Shown: positions 36,305 to 47,393 of the stretch, in pieces | Position numbering within the stretch: position 1 is the first letter of the stretch | Layout: each line of letters opens with the position of its first letter | Source of the DNA: Myrica gale | Taxonomy: Eukaryota; Streptophyta; Magnoliopsida; Fagales; Myricaceae | Length of the DNA stretch: 64,000 bases | NCBI GenBank assembly: GCA_963930655.1 | Contig: OZ005610.1 | Span: 14,761,001-14,825,000, forward strand | Direction: 5' to 3' | The notes under the pieces: model-generated | Told to the model about the DNA's origin: nothing | The model's database searches: none | The model's input: the letters and a program-made list of their open reading frames with translations, nothing else | Program-made: the position numbers and the translations under genes

Positions 36305-36817
36305 TGTAAGAGTAAAATCACAATCAATCAATTTGATTGTGAATGCAGCGGAATAATAAAGCAGGATCTTTACCTCCAGCCATCTTGCTCAGAACTCGAA
36401 CATAATCTCTGCAGAGTAACTTTATGAATATGAAGTATTTTAGTGAGGCTCTTCCAACCTATGCCTATGCCTTACAGAGAATGCATTAGATGGTATACAC
36501 AGGCCTCTTATTTATAGGCTAGGTCAGGGACCCTCAATCTGTTGTAGATTTGAATTTGTTCCTTCCATCAAGGTAATTCAAATTCAAAATCAAATAGCAA
36601 ATTCAAATTCAAAATCAAATAGCAAACTTTATCTAATTGGTTACAATTTGAATTCCAATTTAAATCAGAAATCAAATTGTAATCTTTATCCAATTAGTTC
36701 TAAATTTGAATCTGCTACAGATTCCATAATCTTATTTTAACTAACACCATAATCTTTAAAACTTTAAAAGATTATTTACATATGTCAATTAGGTCACCTT
36801 AAGGAAATTTTCTAACA
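36305..36817 (-). repeat. copia 5' LTR (513 bp)
   Basis: The promoter-bearing LTR for the minus-strand element, followed on that strand by the primer-binding site. No difference from the other LTR was seen on direct comparison. Confidence 0.95.
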
Positions 36818-36967
36818 TGAGGAACTTTATTATACTGAGGGAAAATAAAACTAGGATTACCCTCCTTCCTTTTTTCACATTTTATCTTCGAAGCTCTTAT
36901 GTTACAAAAATGGTTTATGAACCAAATTTGCTAATTATTGTAGTTTTTTTTGTTTGGACCATTAAAG

Positions 36968-37335
36968 GTTGGAACATCTGTGGTTACTCGTGGTGATGAA
37001 AGACTGGCACTTGGCAGAGTAGGAGCTCTCTGTGAGGAGGTAATTAGAGAGGATTTTTGAAACTATATGTTATTTTTGGAGAGTAGAATCTTAGAATGGA
37101 GGACGAAATAAAGAACAAAGAAGAAAAAAAAGGAATAAAAAAAATTAGGAGTAGGAAGCAGTTCCAGGACAATAATGATTGTAACTGTTGTAGTTGATGA
37201 TATTTGTTTGTGCTTTCAATGAAATGCACAAACAAAGAATTGAAATTCACGAGACTATGAAGTTATTCTGGTCACTTCAGGTGCAGTTGGTCTTGGACAC
37301 CAAAGGCTCAGATACAGAAGAGTGGCCAACAGCAG
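36968..37335 (+). pseudogene. captured P5CS (delta-1-pyrroline-5-carboxylate synthase) exons
   Basis: Exon 36968-37039 reads VGTSVVTRGDERLALGRVGA + LCEE, preceded by AAAG and followed by GTAATT. A second exon (about 37238-37335) reads DYEVILVTSGAVGLGHQRLR + YRRVANSR. These are consecutive exons of the N-terminal glutamate-5-kinase domain of plant P5CS, the first enzyme of proline synthesis, with the kinase SGAVGLG loop preserved. An extra A near 37241-37244 shifts the frame at the start of the second exon. No other P5CS exon is seen. It lies inside Pack-MULE 2, so it is a transduplicated scrap and not a gene. Confidence 0.8.
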
Positions 37336-38569
37336 GTCCCCACTATTTCCATCTGCTTAACAAACATACAAACGCATGCACACATAGATTGTTATCAGCA
37401 TTTTTTAATGGAAATCAGGTTTTGAGACTTGGTAGAAACTATACTTGAATGCCTTGGGACCTGAAGTTTGTGCGACAGGTCCCCACTGATTTCGTTCGGT
37501 GGATTATAGTTATGATGCGTGGTTATTGGGTGTTTGATTTTGAGAACCTTAGGTATTTTTTTGGTTGAGTTTGTACTTTTCATTGATATTGAGCTTTCAA
37601 TCTGATACCAATGTTTGATGTTGAATTATGAGCTAATTATATTATCTTTTTCATTATATGGCGGCAAGGTTGTCCAGTTCATCTTTTGCATACAGCCGAA
37701 GATCAATGTGGTCAGTTTATGATTGATGTAATTCATTTACCCCTGTGGTTGCCAATTCCCTTTTGTATTTATCATTTTGAAATGTATTTATTCCTTTGAA
37801 AGAATATATGTTCTTTCTTAATTGGTCTCCTTGTGCCATCTTCAGTGGTATTTGCACTCGTGCACTAAAGATCTCAAATTAGGAGCATCTTCAGTGGTAT
37901 TTGCACTCGTCCGAATATCGAGGCACCACATCAACTTGAATTACTACCAATTATCTCAAAGCCAAACTTTGAGAGTCAATTTTAGCTTTCTGATTTTTTT
38001 TGTATTTTATGAATCCTTTAGCACTTTGAGAGTCAATTTCAACTTTCCCATAATGTTGCAATTTATATTCAACAAGAACATATTGAAGTGTCTTTGTTAC
38101 ATCATGGCAATATAAAAAAAATATGCTATGAATTCTATAATTCTATATCGATTGGCATCACCATAATTAGTGAAAAACTCTGTCTTTCAGGTCCTGACAA
38201 ATGGAAAGACAGTCAAATTTGTTTGCATTTGGATCTTAAATCCAGTGATTAATAAACAAGCCAGACAACAAAAGTCCTTTGCTTGTGCAAAACCACTTCA
38301 ATGTTGCACCATTCTGACTAGGCACCCACTGTGACTAGTGGAGTTGAACAACGCCTGATAAGAAAACAGAACAGGCACAAAGGAAGTTGGGCAACCGAGC
38401 TGAAATAAAAACAAAAGTTCGAGTCAGATATTACATTCATGATGTTGGTGCCAACTTTATGAACTTGGTTAACAAAAGCAAAGCAGAACTAATTACCTTG
38501 TAACAATGTCAAGAAGTCCTAAAAGGGACAATCAACAAGAAGGAACAGAAAAGTAACATACCTTGTAAC

Positions 38570-39230
38570 AGTGTCAGGATCTATGTCCTCCCAATTCACT
38601 TCTTCAATAATTCCCACTATGTGCTTTACCCTCTACTTAAGCTCCATAGACTCTAGGAGATGTAGATCACGGTTCAAAAAGATGCTTTCATCTACAGGGA
38701 CCATCACCTATCCAATTCCAAACTACAATCTTAAAAAGTATACTGTGCGAGAAAAATTAAGACAGGATTTAAGATACACTTTGACAAGAAATGAAACAAT
38801 AAGATACTCACCCAAAAATGGTTGAGTGTGCTCCTCTGCTCTGGGAGATGCAAAGATGAGCAAAGCTGATCCAAAAAGTCCAATGCGTTCTTCTTATGGC
38901 TGCATGACACCATAAAAGGCAGACATACATATTTAAAACAGAACTTGAACATAAATGCGCATGAAAAAAAAAACTAAAAAACTTTGCATTTCGGTCTTTT
39001 CATAAATTTAGCCTACCTAAGTGAGGATGCAGTGATTTCAAAAACCTTCACAAAAAGGAGACTAGATAAATGACTAGCATAAAAAAAAGAAGGCACTGAA
39101 CTTCCAGCCAGAAAAGGGAAAAAGCAGAGATCATAAGCTTGAAGTGGAGAAACTAAAATATTCAGTAAATATCCCATCCTTCCAGGGCGAAAACCTTGGG
39201 AACTCTCGCAAGATTTAATAGAAAGCTGAA
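38570..39230 (-). pseudogene. captured exons of an unidentified host gene
   Basis: Minus-strand exon-like pieces with splice signals: RIKSCESSQGFRPGRMGYLL-type sequence at about 39.2-39.1 kb; KKNALDFLDQLCSSLHLPEQ + RSTLNHF ending at a GTGAGT donor near 38.81 kb; and VPVDESIFLNRDLHLLESME then HIVGIIEEVNWEDIDPDTVT ending at AAG|GTATGT near 38.57 kb. One in-frame TAG follows SMELK. I cannot name the parent. The orientation is opposite to the P5CS piece, which implies separate capture events. Confidence 0.5.
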
Positions 39231-39462
39231 AATGATGAACAAGTTAAATTAACAATTACTGGAACAATACGAGAGCTCAATATATCTCATCTTAATCACC
39301 ATGTTTGCAACACACATGAACTTTCGACAGAAAGTAATGTACTCAATCTGTGCAAACAACCTTCAAATTTCCTGCAGCGAAAGCTTGTAGCATTACACGC
39401 ACAAAGAAAATTCTCCTACCAGATTAGATGATAGGGCTGGGAGTGAAGAATTGGGCTGGGAG

Positions 39463-39716
39463 CGACGAAAATGGGAGGCGCGATGGTGCTGGAGCTGTGC
39501 GACAAACCTCGAATGGAAAGGGGATTTTTTTCAAAACGGGTCTGTAATCTGGGTTACATGGAAAATGGGACAGGTCATGTGGCAAACGGGTCGGGCGCGG
39601 GTCAGATGTATTTTAAATGAGGTGCTGCAATCTGGACTCTTGGATCGTGAAGGTTAAATATTAGTCGTCCATCAGCAGCCATCAGAATATTAAGACTCAG
39701 CACCATAACCGAACTC
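39463..39716 (-). repeat. right terminal inverted repeat of Pack-MULE 2
   Basis: Inverse copy of 28817-29070, ending ATAACCGAACTC at the GAGACTGCGG duplication. Confidence 0.88.
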
Positions 39717-39726
39717 GAGACTGCGG

Positions 39727-42597
39727 TTGGTGATTAAGTGTCAAAATTGCATAATTAAATGTTTAAGCGTGTTAATTAGTAATTGTAAAATGAATTAAGA
39801 GTTTAATTATGCATATGATTTTACTAATTGAGCTTAACTGATATTTTACACTTGAAACATTTAATTTGCAGCTTATTACATTTTTTTGCCCTTAAATTTA
39901 TAAGCCCTTTTGTTTAATTGTTGCAGAGTATTTTTGGAAGAAAAAAATAGAGCAACTAAAAGCTGAGTTGGAGAGGCATATCGACAGTTACACCCAAGAG
40001 TAGATGGACGAAGCTGAAGAGAAGCACGCAAGAATAGATGGAGGAGAAAAACAAACGGTTGGGATGCTTAAAGAGGAAAGGGGACACCAAATCTGCAGGG
40101 CCCTCTCCATTCATATTTATTTTATTTTTTTCTTCTCTTGGGCGGTGGGGGCCTTTCTTCTCTTGTTGGGCAGAGAGCTTATTCCTCGATGGTTTTGGTT
40201 GGATTCCTCTATTTCTTTCGGTAGGAGTTTTTTTTTTCTCCTTTGGTTGTGTTTTCTCTAAAGAATATTTTTTGGATTTAATTGGTTCTCTCTAGTTTTA
40301 ATTTCAAAGATGATATGTTAGATTTTAAGCTTGAGATTCAAGGAGTAAACCGTAACTGTTTTAGGTTGGATTTCTTCTTTTCTATAGAGCTTTAATGATT
40401 AACTTGTTGGATTGTATTTCATTTTACTTTTAGAAAGGATTGAAGTTCTTCGTTTTTGTTTTTCATCAGTTGTAGACGTAAAGAAACAATTGATTCTTGA
40501 ACTTATAACAAGACTGTGATGATTTTATTTCATTGCTTACATTTGTTATACAATCTATCGTAGATTATATTGAAAATTGTGGGCTGATGGTTATATTATT
40601 CGATCATAATCTCTTGGAATGAGAAAATGATTGAGAGAATAGAAAATTAGAGGTAAATCCATTATCAAATCAGTTATGGGAGAATCATGCATCTCAAGTA
40701 TTTGATTCATTGTCTCTTAGAACATCTCTTTATTTTTCTGCACTTTACCTTTAGAATATTTTGCATGTTTTTTTTAAAATGCATTGTTCTTTGTTTATCT
40801 TCATTTCCCTTTCAGTTACGAACCATAAACCTCAAAAATCAACTTTGATTTTTTCACTTTATTTGTAAATAACTTACATATAATATCTAATGCGAGCATT
40901 AATTCCATTGTCCATGTGAATTTGATCTTGGGATTTACCCTTGTACTACGACAACTTCTACACTTGGAAGTACCACCAGAAGTTGATCAGTTAGGAAAGA
41001 GGGTGTGATGTGGCTGAAGAAAGGGAGAGGGGACGAAGAAGAGCTAGTGGCTTCATCTCACGACTAATTAGTGGAAGCTACCTTTCACCGTTACCGCGGG
41101 ATCCGGGGTACACAGCGGGTACCCGGCTTCACCGGTGCCGGTTTATCATTTTGAAAAAAATCCGGTGGTATTCCTGGTTCCCGGGTTACCTGGCACCGGT
41201 GGATTGATAGGTAACTTTGATTTTAACCTATCAATTCACCACAAATTTATGGTTCTAGTTTAGCTATTGTTGGTAACATAAACAACATCAGCTTGAATCT
41301 TTAGAACAAAATTTCGTTTTCAATTATCCTATGGAAAGTGATGGTGATTTGCTTGGTTGCTTCATAGGCATGTGGAGTTTTTCATGCTGTAGAGCCTTTA
41401 AACTCCTTTCTAGTATCTCTTTGCAAATTCACTATCCATTTCCCGAATGAAGTAGAAAAAAAGGAGGTACGAAATTTAAAATATCAATAGATGCTCTTAT
41501 TGCTTACCATGCTTGTTGCTTAAAAATGGCCCAATATAAACATAGGATAACTGGAAACTGCCACTGCTACCAGGTACCCGGCCTAACCGGTGACCGTGTA
41601 GGTTTCGTTTTTTTAAAAACTGGGGTTTTTCCCGATTCCCGGGTACCGGAAAACCAATTTTTATTTTTTAGTTTAGTTTCTACTCAATAGTTTAGTGTCA
41701 CCTGAAAACGTAGTATTCTAGAAGCATGACAAGGTCTAGGGATTTTGTGGTGTCTTCACCACCAAGAGTTGCAACTCTGTGTGTTCTTTTTTTTTTTTGC
41801 TTTAGGAAGAGGTAAAGAGAAAAGGGGGGAATGATATCTGATCGCTTCCCAGTGGGTTATGCTGTCATTACTTCCAGGATGACAGGCTTTGATTTCCCCC
41901 TTGGCTTATTCTTGTTCATTTGGTTGCGTGTAACCATGTAAGTTGCATTTGAAATTGTGCACTTTGTCTAACTCCTTCCCATTCATTTTTTTTCTCAGGT
42001 TTATGCAACTCCACCAGGGTTTCCTCGTCCTGGTGTTCCCACTCTACCGGTTGTTTGCATCTTCTTCAATTCATATAACTTTCCATAGGACCTACCGACC
42101 AAATCAAACAAAAGTCAAAATCAAACTTCACAAAGTAATACTGTAGAAGAAAGCTAAGAAAACTTGAGCTAGGTAATTAACAACCTTTCTAGGTCATCGA
42201 TGCAATGGTATATATATGTATGCTTCAATTAAACATTGATGTAGATTTCCTATAATGTATATGGTCTTTTCCCATCAATATTCCTTTCAAATTAAAGCTA
42301 CAAATTAAGTACCATGTCCTCTTTTCAAAAGTGATTTCGGTTTTTTTAATAAAAAAGTACCATACTTCTAAAATTTATTCCAAAACCTTACTTGTAAAGT
42401 ATAAAACTAAGGAAGTGATTCCCGTTTTCACATTGAACACTATAAGAGATCTTGCGTTTTAATCAATAACATCAAATAATTGGTATTTAATTATCTTAGA
42501 GCAGCTTTTACACAAGAGGTTGCCGTTTGGCACAAGCTTGACCATCCTAATGTAACAAAGGTGTTAGTGCATTTTTGTATTGGCAAAATTCAGTGTC
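39727..42597. other. gene-poor region with exon-like scraps and ACCGG-rich repeats
   Basis: No complete gene. Exon-like snippets follow AG acceptors: EYFWKKKIEQLKAELERHID at about 39927-39990 and VYATPPGFPRPGVPTLP at about 42000-42050, the latter between CAG and GTTGTT. They may be remains of an old gene but have no supported partners. Two patches rich in CCGG/GGTACC (about 41085-41205 and 41575-41655: CACCGGTGCCGG, ACCGGTGACCG, CCCGGGTACCGG) resemble the block at 46880-47000. Confidence 0.45.
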
Positions 42598-42789
42598 AAA
42601 AATTTAGATAGAGTCATCACATTTGACCAGCGTTTGACAAGTGCTCGAGCGCCTTTGGAAAAACATTTAGACAGCATCATCACGTTTGATTAGCATTTGA
42701 CAAGCGTTCTAGTGCTCAGTTAAAATTTTAGACAGAAACATAAGCGTTTGATTAGCGTTTGACGTTTGCTCGAGCGACTTCAAAAATGC
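42598..42789. repeat. three tandem units of about 62 bp
   Basis: The unit contains TTTAGACAGCATCATCACG, TTTGATTAGCATTTGACAAG and GTGCTCGAGCG, repeated three times with divergence. The GCTCGAGCG core also recurs in the adjacent solo LTR. Confidence 0.7.
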
Positions 42790-42933
42790 ACTATATTTTC
42801 AAAAATTGCTGAATTTTTGGATTTTCCTTGTGAAACCAAGGGAAACCGTATTAGGTTTTGAACATGTTTTAAAATTGTTATTGATTTGTTAATTAGAGGG
42901 AAACCACATATTCTCCCCTCTAAGTGTTGTTAG

Positions 42934-45900
42934 TGTCACGCCCCGAACGCTAGCCCGAAGGGGGTTAATGACAGCCGCGAACATCCACTCAATGAATGTT
43001 CCAGCGTTTACTCTAAATCTTGCAGCGGAATTTTTTTTTTTTTTACAAACAACTGAGAGAGACGGGCCCAAGAGATTTCCTATGACTTCAACTTACCCAA
43101 AACGACTTCCTCGAAATAGAGCAAGCGTCTTAATGACATCGCATGGCTGCACAGATGAAGTACATGATCTAAGGGATTCCATCAAATCCTCTTCACATTG
43201 ACCTACTCATAACATCTTTATAATACATCTTGAATCCTCTAATGAACAACAAAAGACAAGAGGTCATTCCCGTCGGTTCCTCCTCTAGATTTCCCCTCCT
43301 GAAACGTTATCTGGAGTAATACAATTTAAAATTGTGAGTCGAAAGACTCAGTAAGGAATTAAAATTAAAACATGGACTTGAAATCATGGTTTAGAAACAT
43401 GAACTTGAAATCGTGAGTTTGAAACCATGAACTTAAAATCGTAAGCATGCACTTGAACTTGAAATCATAAGCATTCACTTAAACTTGAAATTATAAGCAT
43501 GCACTTATACTTGAAATCATCATGAACTTGAAATCATAATGAACTTAAAATCATAGCACGCACTTGATTTTGAAATATCATGTAAACTTATGCAATTCAT
43601 GCATGATCATGAATTTTGATGCACGTGTATGCTTCATGATTGCATATGCACATGCACTTGCTCTTGAAAACATCACTTATACTTAAAAATCTCTTGCTTT
43701 TGGAAAATCATTCCAATTATTAACTGATGGGCTACTTGCCCACTATTTACCCCTAACATCAGGGTTGTGCGTTCCCGTTGGAACTGTCCCTTATTTCCCT
43801 TGGGGACCCTACATATGGTCGAGCTAGCACACCTTCTCGCATTCGTCCTTCAGTGGCTAGACACGATCCTCGGAGGTTCACACCTTCTTGCAAGCATCCT
43901 TCGGTGTGATTGCACAACCTCCTGGACTACCCATCCTTCTTGCAAGCATCCTTCGGTATGGGTGCCCTAGGTGACATCCATCCTTCACGTAAACGTCCTT
44001 CGGAATGGATGCACCTTCTTGACTTGGTACGGTACCGACCGACTTGGGTTCATTAACTAACTTGTCATAAAGTAACATAAAAATGGTACTTTCATTTGCA
44101 TAAAATTTCTCCTTTCTTATGAGAAAAATGAATGCAAATGATCATGATGTATTCATGTCGTGCTTGATGATGAGTAATCAACTTATCATAAAATGCTTCT
44201 CATACTTTCATTTGCACAAAACTTTCTTTTTCTTTAAGAGAATCATGCAAATGCTCATGACGTGTCATGCTTGATGACAAATATCTCATAAAACTTTCTT
44301 GATCTCATAAAACTTTCATGTTTTCATTTGCACATAAACTTATTTCATGCTTTCATGCAAATACGTATACTATGTCATGCATGTTGAGAAATAACTTGTC
44401 ATGCTTGGTTATAAACATGTTATGCTTGTTCATAAAAACATGTTGCGTATCATTCCAGTTTCCGTAACAAGTAAGTTTTCACTTACAAACGTAAGCTCTT
44501 CTTACTTCGCTTGCTTGTGGGTTGAATGCCCCTTTACCTACAATTGGATCATACTATTGTTATTCATAGGTTTACTAGACGTATAGAGTAATCAATCAAT
44601 TACTCACGTTTCATCATACAAAATCGTCCTTATTCCTCATTCAATATCTCATACTTCGTCATACACAATCATCCATATCCTTGACTTCTAATTGGTGGTC
44701 TTATACCACAAGGTATTTTCTTAAGTGAAAAACCTAGTAGGGTCTTCTAATAGGTCAATAGGAAACTTAGAAATTTAGGAAAAATTTCGTGAAATTCAAA
44801 GAAGTCGCTCGAGCGCTGGTCGAGCGCTAAGCCTCTGTAAAATTGTTCGAAGGACGCTCGAGCGCTGGTCGAGCGTCGGTCGAGCGTGAACTTACTGCAC
44901 TAATAATTCATGAAGGGTGCTCGAGCGCCTGTCGAGCGCCTGTCGAGCACCAGTCCATATTTCAGACACAAAACACATATAATACATCCAACACCCACGA
45001 AATTTGTCTTAACATGCTCTCCTCTTATAACCTCATATTCCAGATTTCCATTTAACACCTACAAATCAAGACTTCTAACAATACCATGATTCCAACCCTC
45101 CAAACAAATGTTATTGCATCTATTCCACTTCCTTTGGTCTTTTATCAAACACCTAGTGTGCATCTATGTTTCTCTTTGGTTTTATAAATTTCCAGATCTA
45201 ACCATATTCTCCATGGCTTTGTGCACAATCCATACAACTCTCTAAAACTCACTAGATCCACATTTTCTTCAAAGAAAACACATGAAACTCAAGGAGAAAA
45301 TCTATCTAGACAACAACCATCACAACAACCAACCAACAAAAGGAAGCAAGAAGAGAATGAGAGAGATGGCCAGCAGAGATTTTCCTAGAAAGGGCCGGAT
45401 TTTACCTAGCTTTTCTCCTTCTTCTTTCCTTCTTCTCCTTTCTCTCCTTTCTCCTTCTTCTTCTTCTTCCTTCTTCTTCTTCTTCTTCCTTCTTCCTCTT
45501 TCTTCCTTCTCTTCTTCGGTGGGAGCTAGGGCAAATGGCCTTTTGATTTGGGGGGGCTGCTTATACTTAAAGGGGCTTGGGGGAAGGGAAAAGACAAAAT
45601 TGTCCTTCCCCCCTTCTTTCCCTTTCTGCCCTCTTTTCCTTTTCTGCCCCTCATGACAACTCATTTTTCTTTTCTGCCACTCCCACAATTAACTCTAATA
45701 TGTCTCCTCATTTTTGTTCCAAGGATTCTCATATTTCCAAGGCTAAAGCCCCTAATTAAAATATTTCCAAATCTTGTAACTTAGGGACATTTCCATTATA
45801 AAACAATTTCATCAATCTCAATTGCTCAAATCTAATGGCAATTAATATAACAGTCAGATCCTTGCTTAAAACTAGCTTAAAACTTATAAAAACGTTAGGG

Positions 45901-46603
45901 GAAAAATCTCCCTAAACATAACTTGAAATTAATTTATCCATACATACATCCTCAATAAAATTCCTTTACACTATCCCTTACTCAATACTTTACATCATAC
46001 CATGTCTGGGCTAATGTCTATCGACTTCCCACCATCTTAACCTCAATAAATTTCTTAACTAAGCTTATACAATTTTCCTCAATGTTAGGGTTCACAAGTC
46101 TTCCATTGGAACTCCAAATTCATCATATACGAAATTTTAACTGGTCCCGCTCGAGCGCCAGTCGAGCACCGGTCGAGCGCCAACTTACTGTCTATTTCAC
46201 TGCGTAGAATTCCCAAGGGCCGCTCGAGCACCTGTCGAGCGTTGGTCAAACGTCAAGGCACTGTCCATCATATTTTCTTAGGGCCGCTCGAGCGCCTGTT
46301 GCCCGCTGGTCGAGCGCAATGTCACCTAAAAACAGGGTGCTAAGAAAAATCTTCTTATTCCAACACCCTAATTTTGATCCTCCAATTATTTCAACTAAGT
46401 CCCCAAATACTCAATTTCAATATTGTTAAAATTACAACAACATATCAATTCAATTACAATATAGATGCACAAGGTGCTAGGGGAAATATTCACCTAGACA
46501 TATCCTTAGATTAATTCCCCTATACCTACCTTTCTCCATAATGAGGACACATCTTAAGGAGTCATAATTCTTTTACAAGGATAGAAAAAGTCGGGGTCTC
46601 ACA
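42934..46603 (-). mobile_element. 3.67-kb solo LTR, family A, copy 2
   Basis: The minus strand starts TGTGAGACCCCG and ends CGGGGCGTGACA, with 5-bp duplications GTTAG at 42929-42933 and 46604-46608. Internal blocks match copy 1 at 19908-24360 in inverse (the repeat at 43815-44010, the TTCCGCTGCAAGATTTAGAG stretch near 43020). It has clusters of GAGCGC/GTCGAGCG motifs (44805-44950, 46147-46320) and a TTC-rich microsatellite (45410-45515) not seen in copy 1. No coding domain, so a solo LTR fossil. Confidence 0.83.
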
Positions 46604-46608
46604 GTTAG

Positions 46609-47393
46609 GGTCTAAACTGGATTTTTCAAAAGGTAATAGTTTCTACTTACAGTTACGTCTCTATTACTTTGGACTTTAAATTCGCATATTTATCTTTTAA
46701 GATGATCTTTAATTTGATTGATTTTGGAATTTGTATTTCATTAGTTTAGATTTTATTGATATGTGATTAATGGACCAAAAGAAAAAAAGGAAAAAAATAC
46801 ATGGGTCAAAGTGCTTAAAATGCTAAAAAAATAGCTCAATATGAATGTAGAATAACTGGAAATCGCCACCGCTAAAGGTCGATTTTTGCCCTTAAGGGTG
46901 TAGGTGTAGGTGACAATTATTTAAAAACCGGTTTACCCGGTGTAGGTGCCGGTTTTGGTCGTGTAGGTGCCGATTTTGACCAAAACCGGCACCTACACTG
47001 AAGTTGAACAACTCTTAAGTCCGAGATAGATAATAGGATCCAACGAAACGACGTGTTTGGTAGAAAGAGCGTCGCCGTACTTTATAAAACTGTTCCCACA
47101 TGTTCATTCATTTTTGTCTATTTACCTAGCTAAAATAATAAAAAACTGCTTAAAAAATAAAATAATATATATTTTATTCACATGCGTTTTGTTTTCAATT
47201 ATTTTATTAGAAAATACGTATTATTTATGAATGATTTAAATATTATTTGTGGACTATAATCTTGCATTTCAGCAGGTAGAGGTAAAAACGGTGCATTTCA
47301 TGGTGAAAAGTATATCAATGAAAAAAAAAACGGAACCATCGTTAACGCTTAAACCCTAACAAAACCCCCGCAAGTTCACTGGGAGAGAGAGAG
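46609..47393. other. upstream region of the PPR gene, with a perfect hairpin
   Basis: Holds the presumed promoter of the PPR gene. A hairpin at 46940-46998 has 21-bp perfect arms (core GTGTAGGTGCCGGTTTTGG) and a 17-nt loop that is itself a diverged direct copy of the arm. The stretch 46850-46880 (ATAACTGGAAATCGCCACCG) is related to 41545-41575. Confidence 0.6.

Larger units (their letters stand above)
29409..36817 (-). mobile_element. young Ty1/copia retrotransposon, nearly whole
   Basis: A 7409-bp element with 513-bp LTRs at 29409-29921 and 36305-36817 that look identical by eye, flanked by TGAGG on both sides (29404-29408, 36818-36822). A primer-binding site TGGTATCAGAGCC lies next to the 36.3-kb LTR and a purine tract (AAGTGGGAGAA) next to the other. 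The coding region spans 30259-34262 on the minus strand, with domains in copia order: gag with a CCHC knuckle (about 33.55 kb), protease WWIDSGST (about 33.42 kb), GAG-pre-integrase, integrase (about 32.8-32.2 kb), reverse transcriptase with YVDDILL (about 31.2 kb) and RNase H (about 30.7-30.4 kb). It looks nearly whole, with about one break in the coding region. There is no envelope gene. Identical LTRs imply a recent insertion. Confidence 0.95.
28817..39716. mobile_element. Pack-MULE 2 with P5CS fragment, interrupted by a copia element
   Basis: Inverted arms of about 254 bp (28817-29070 and 39463-39716) start GAGTTCGGTTATGGTGCTGA. Both sides are flanked by GAGACTGCGG (28807-28816, 39717-39726), which fits a 9-10-bp MULE target duplication. 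Subtracting the copia insertion leaves about 3.5 kb without transposase. The interior carries pieces of at least two host genes: P5CS on the plus strand (36968-37335) and an unidentified gene on the minus strand (38570-39230). A possible further exon (GTGITQDFRDSSVAAYPPRP) lies near 29160-29225. The copia element inserted later. Confidence 0.87.

Noticed and set aside
45282-45784. Frames rich in Ser/Phe or Lys/Glu
   Set aside because: Driven by a TTC-type microsatellite inside the second solo LTR.
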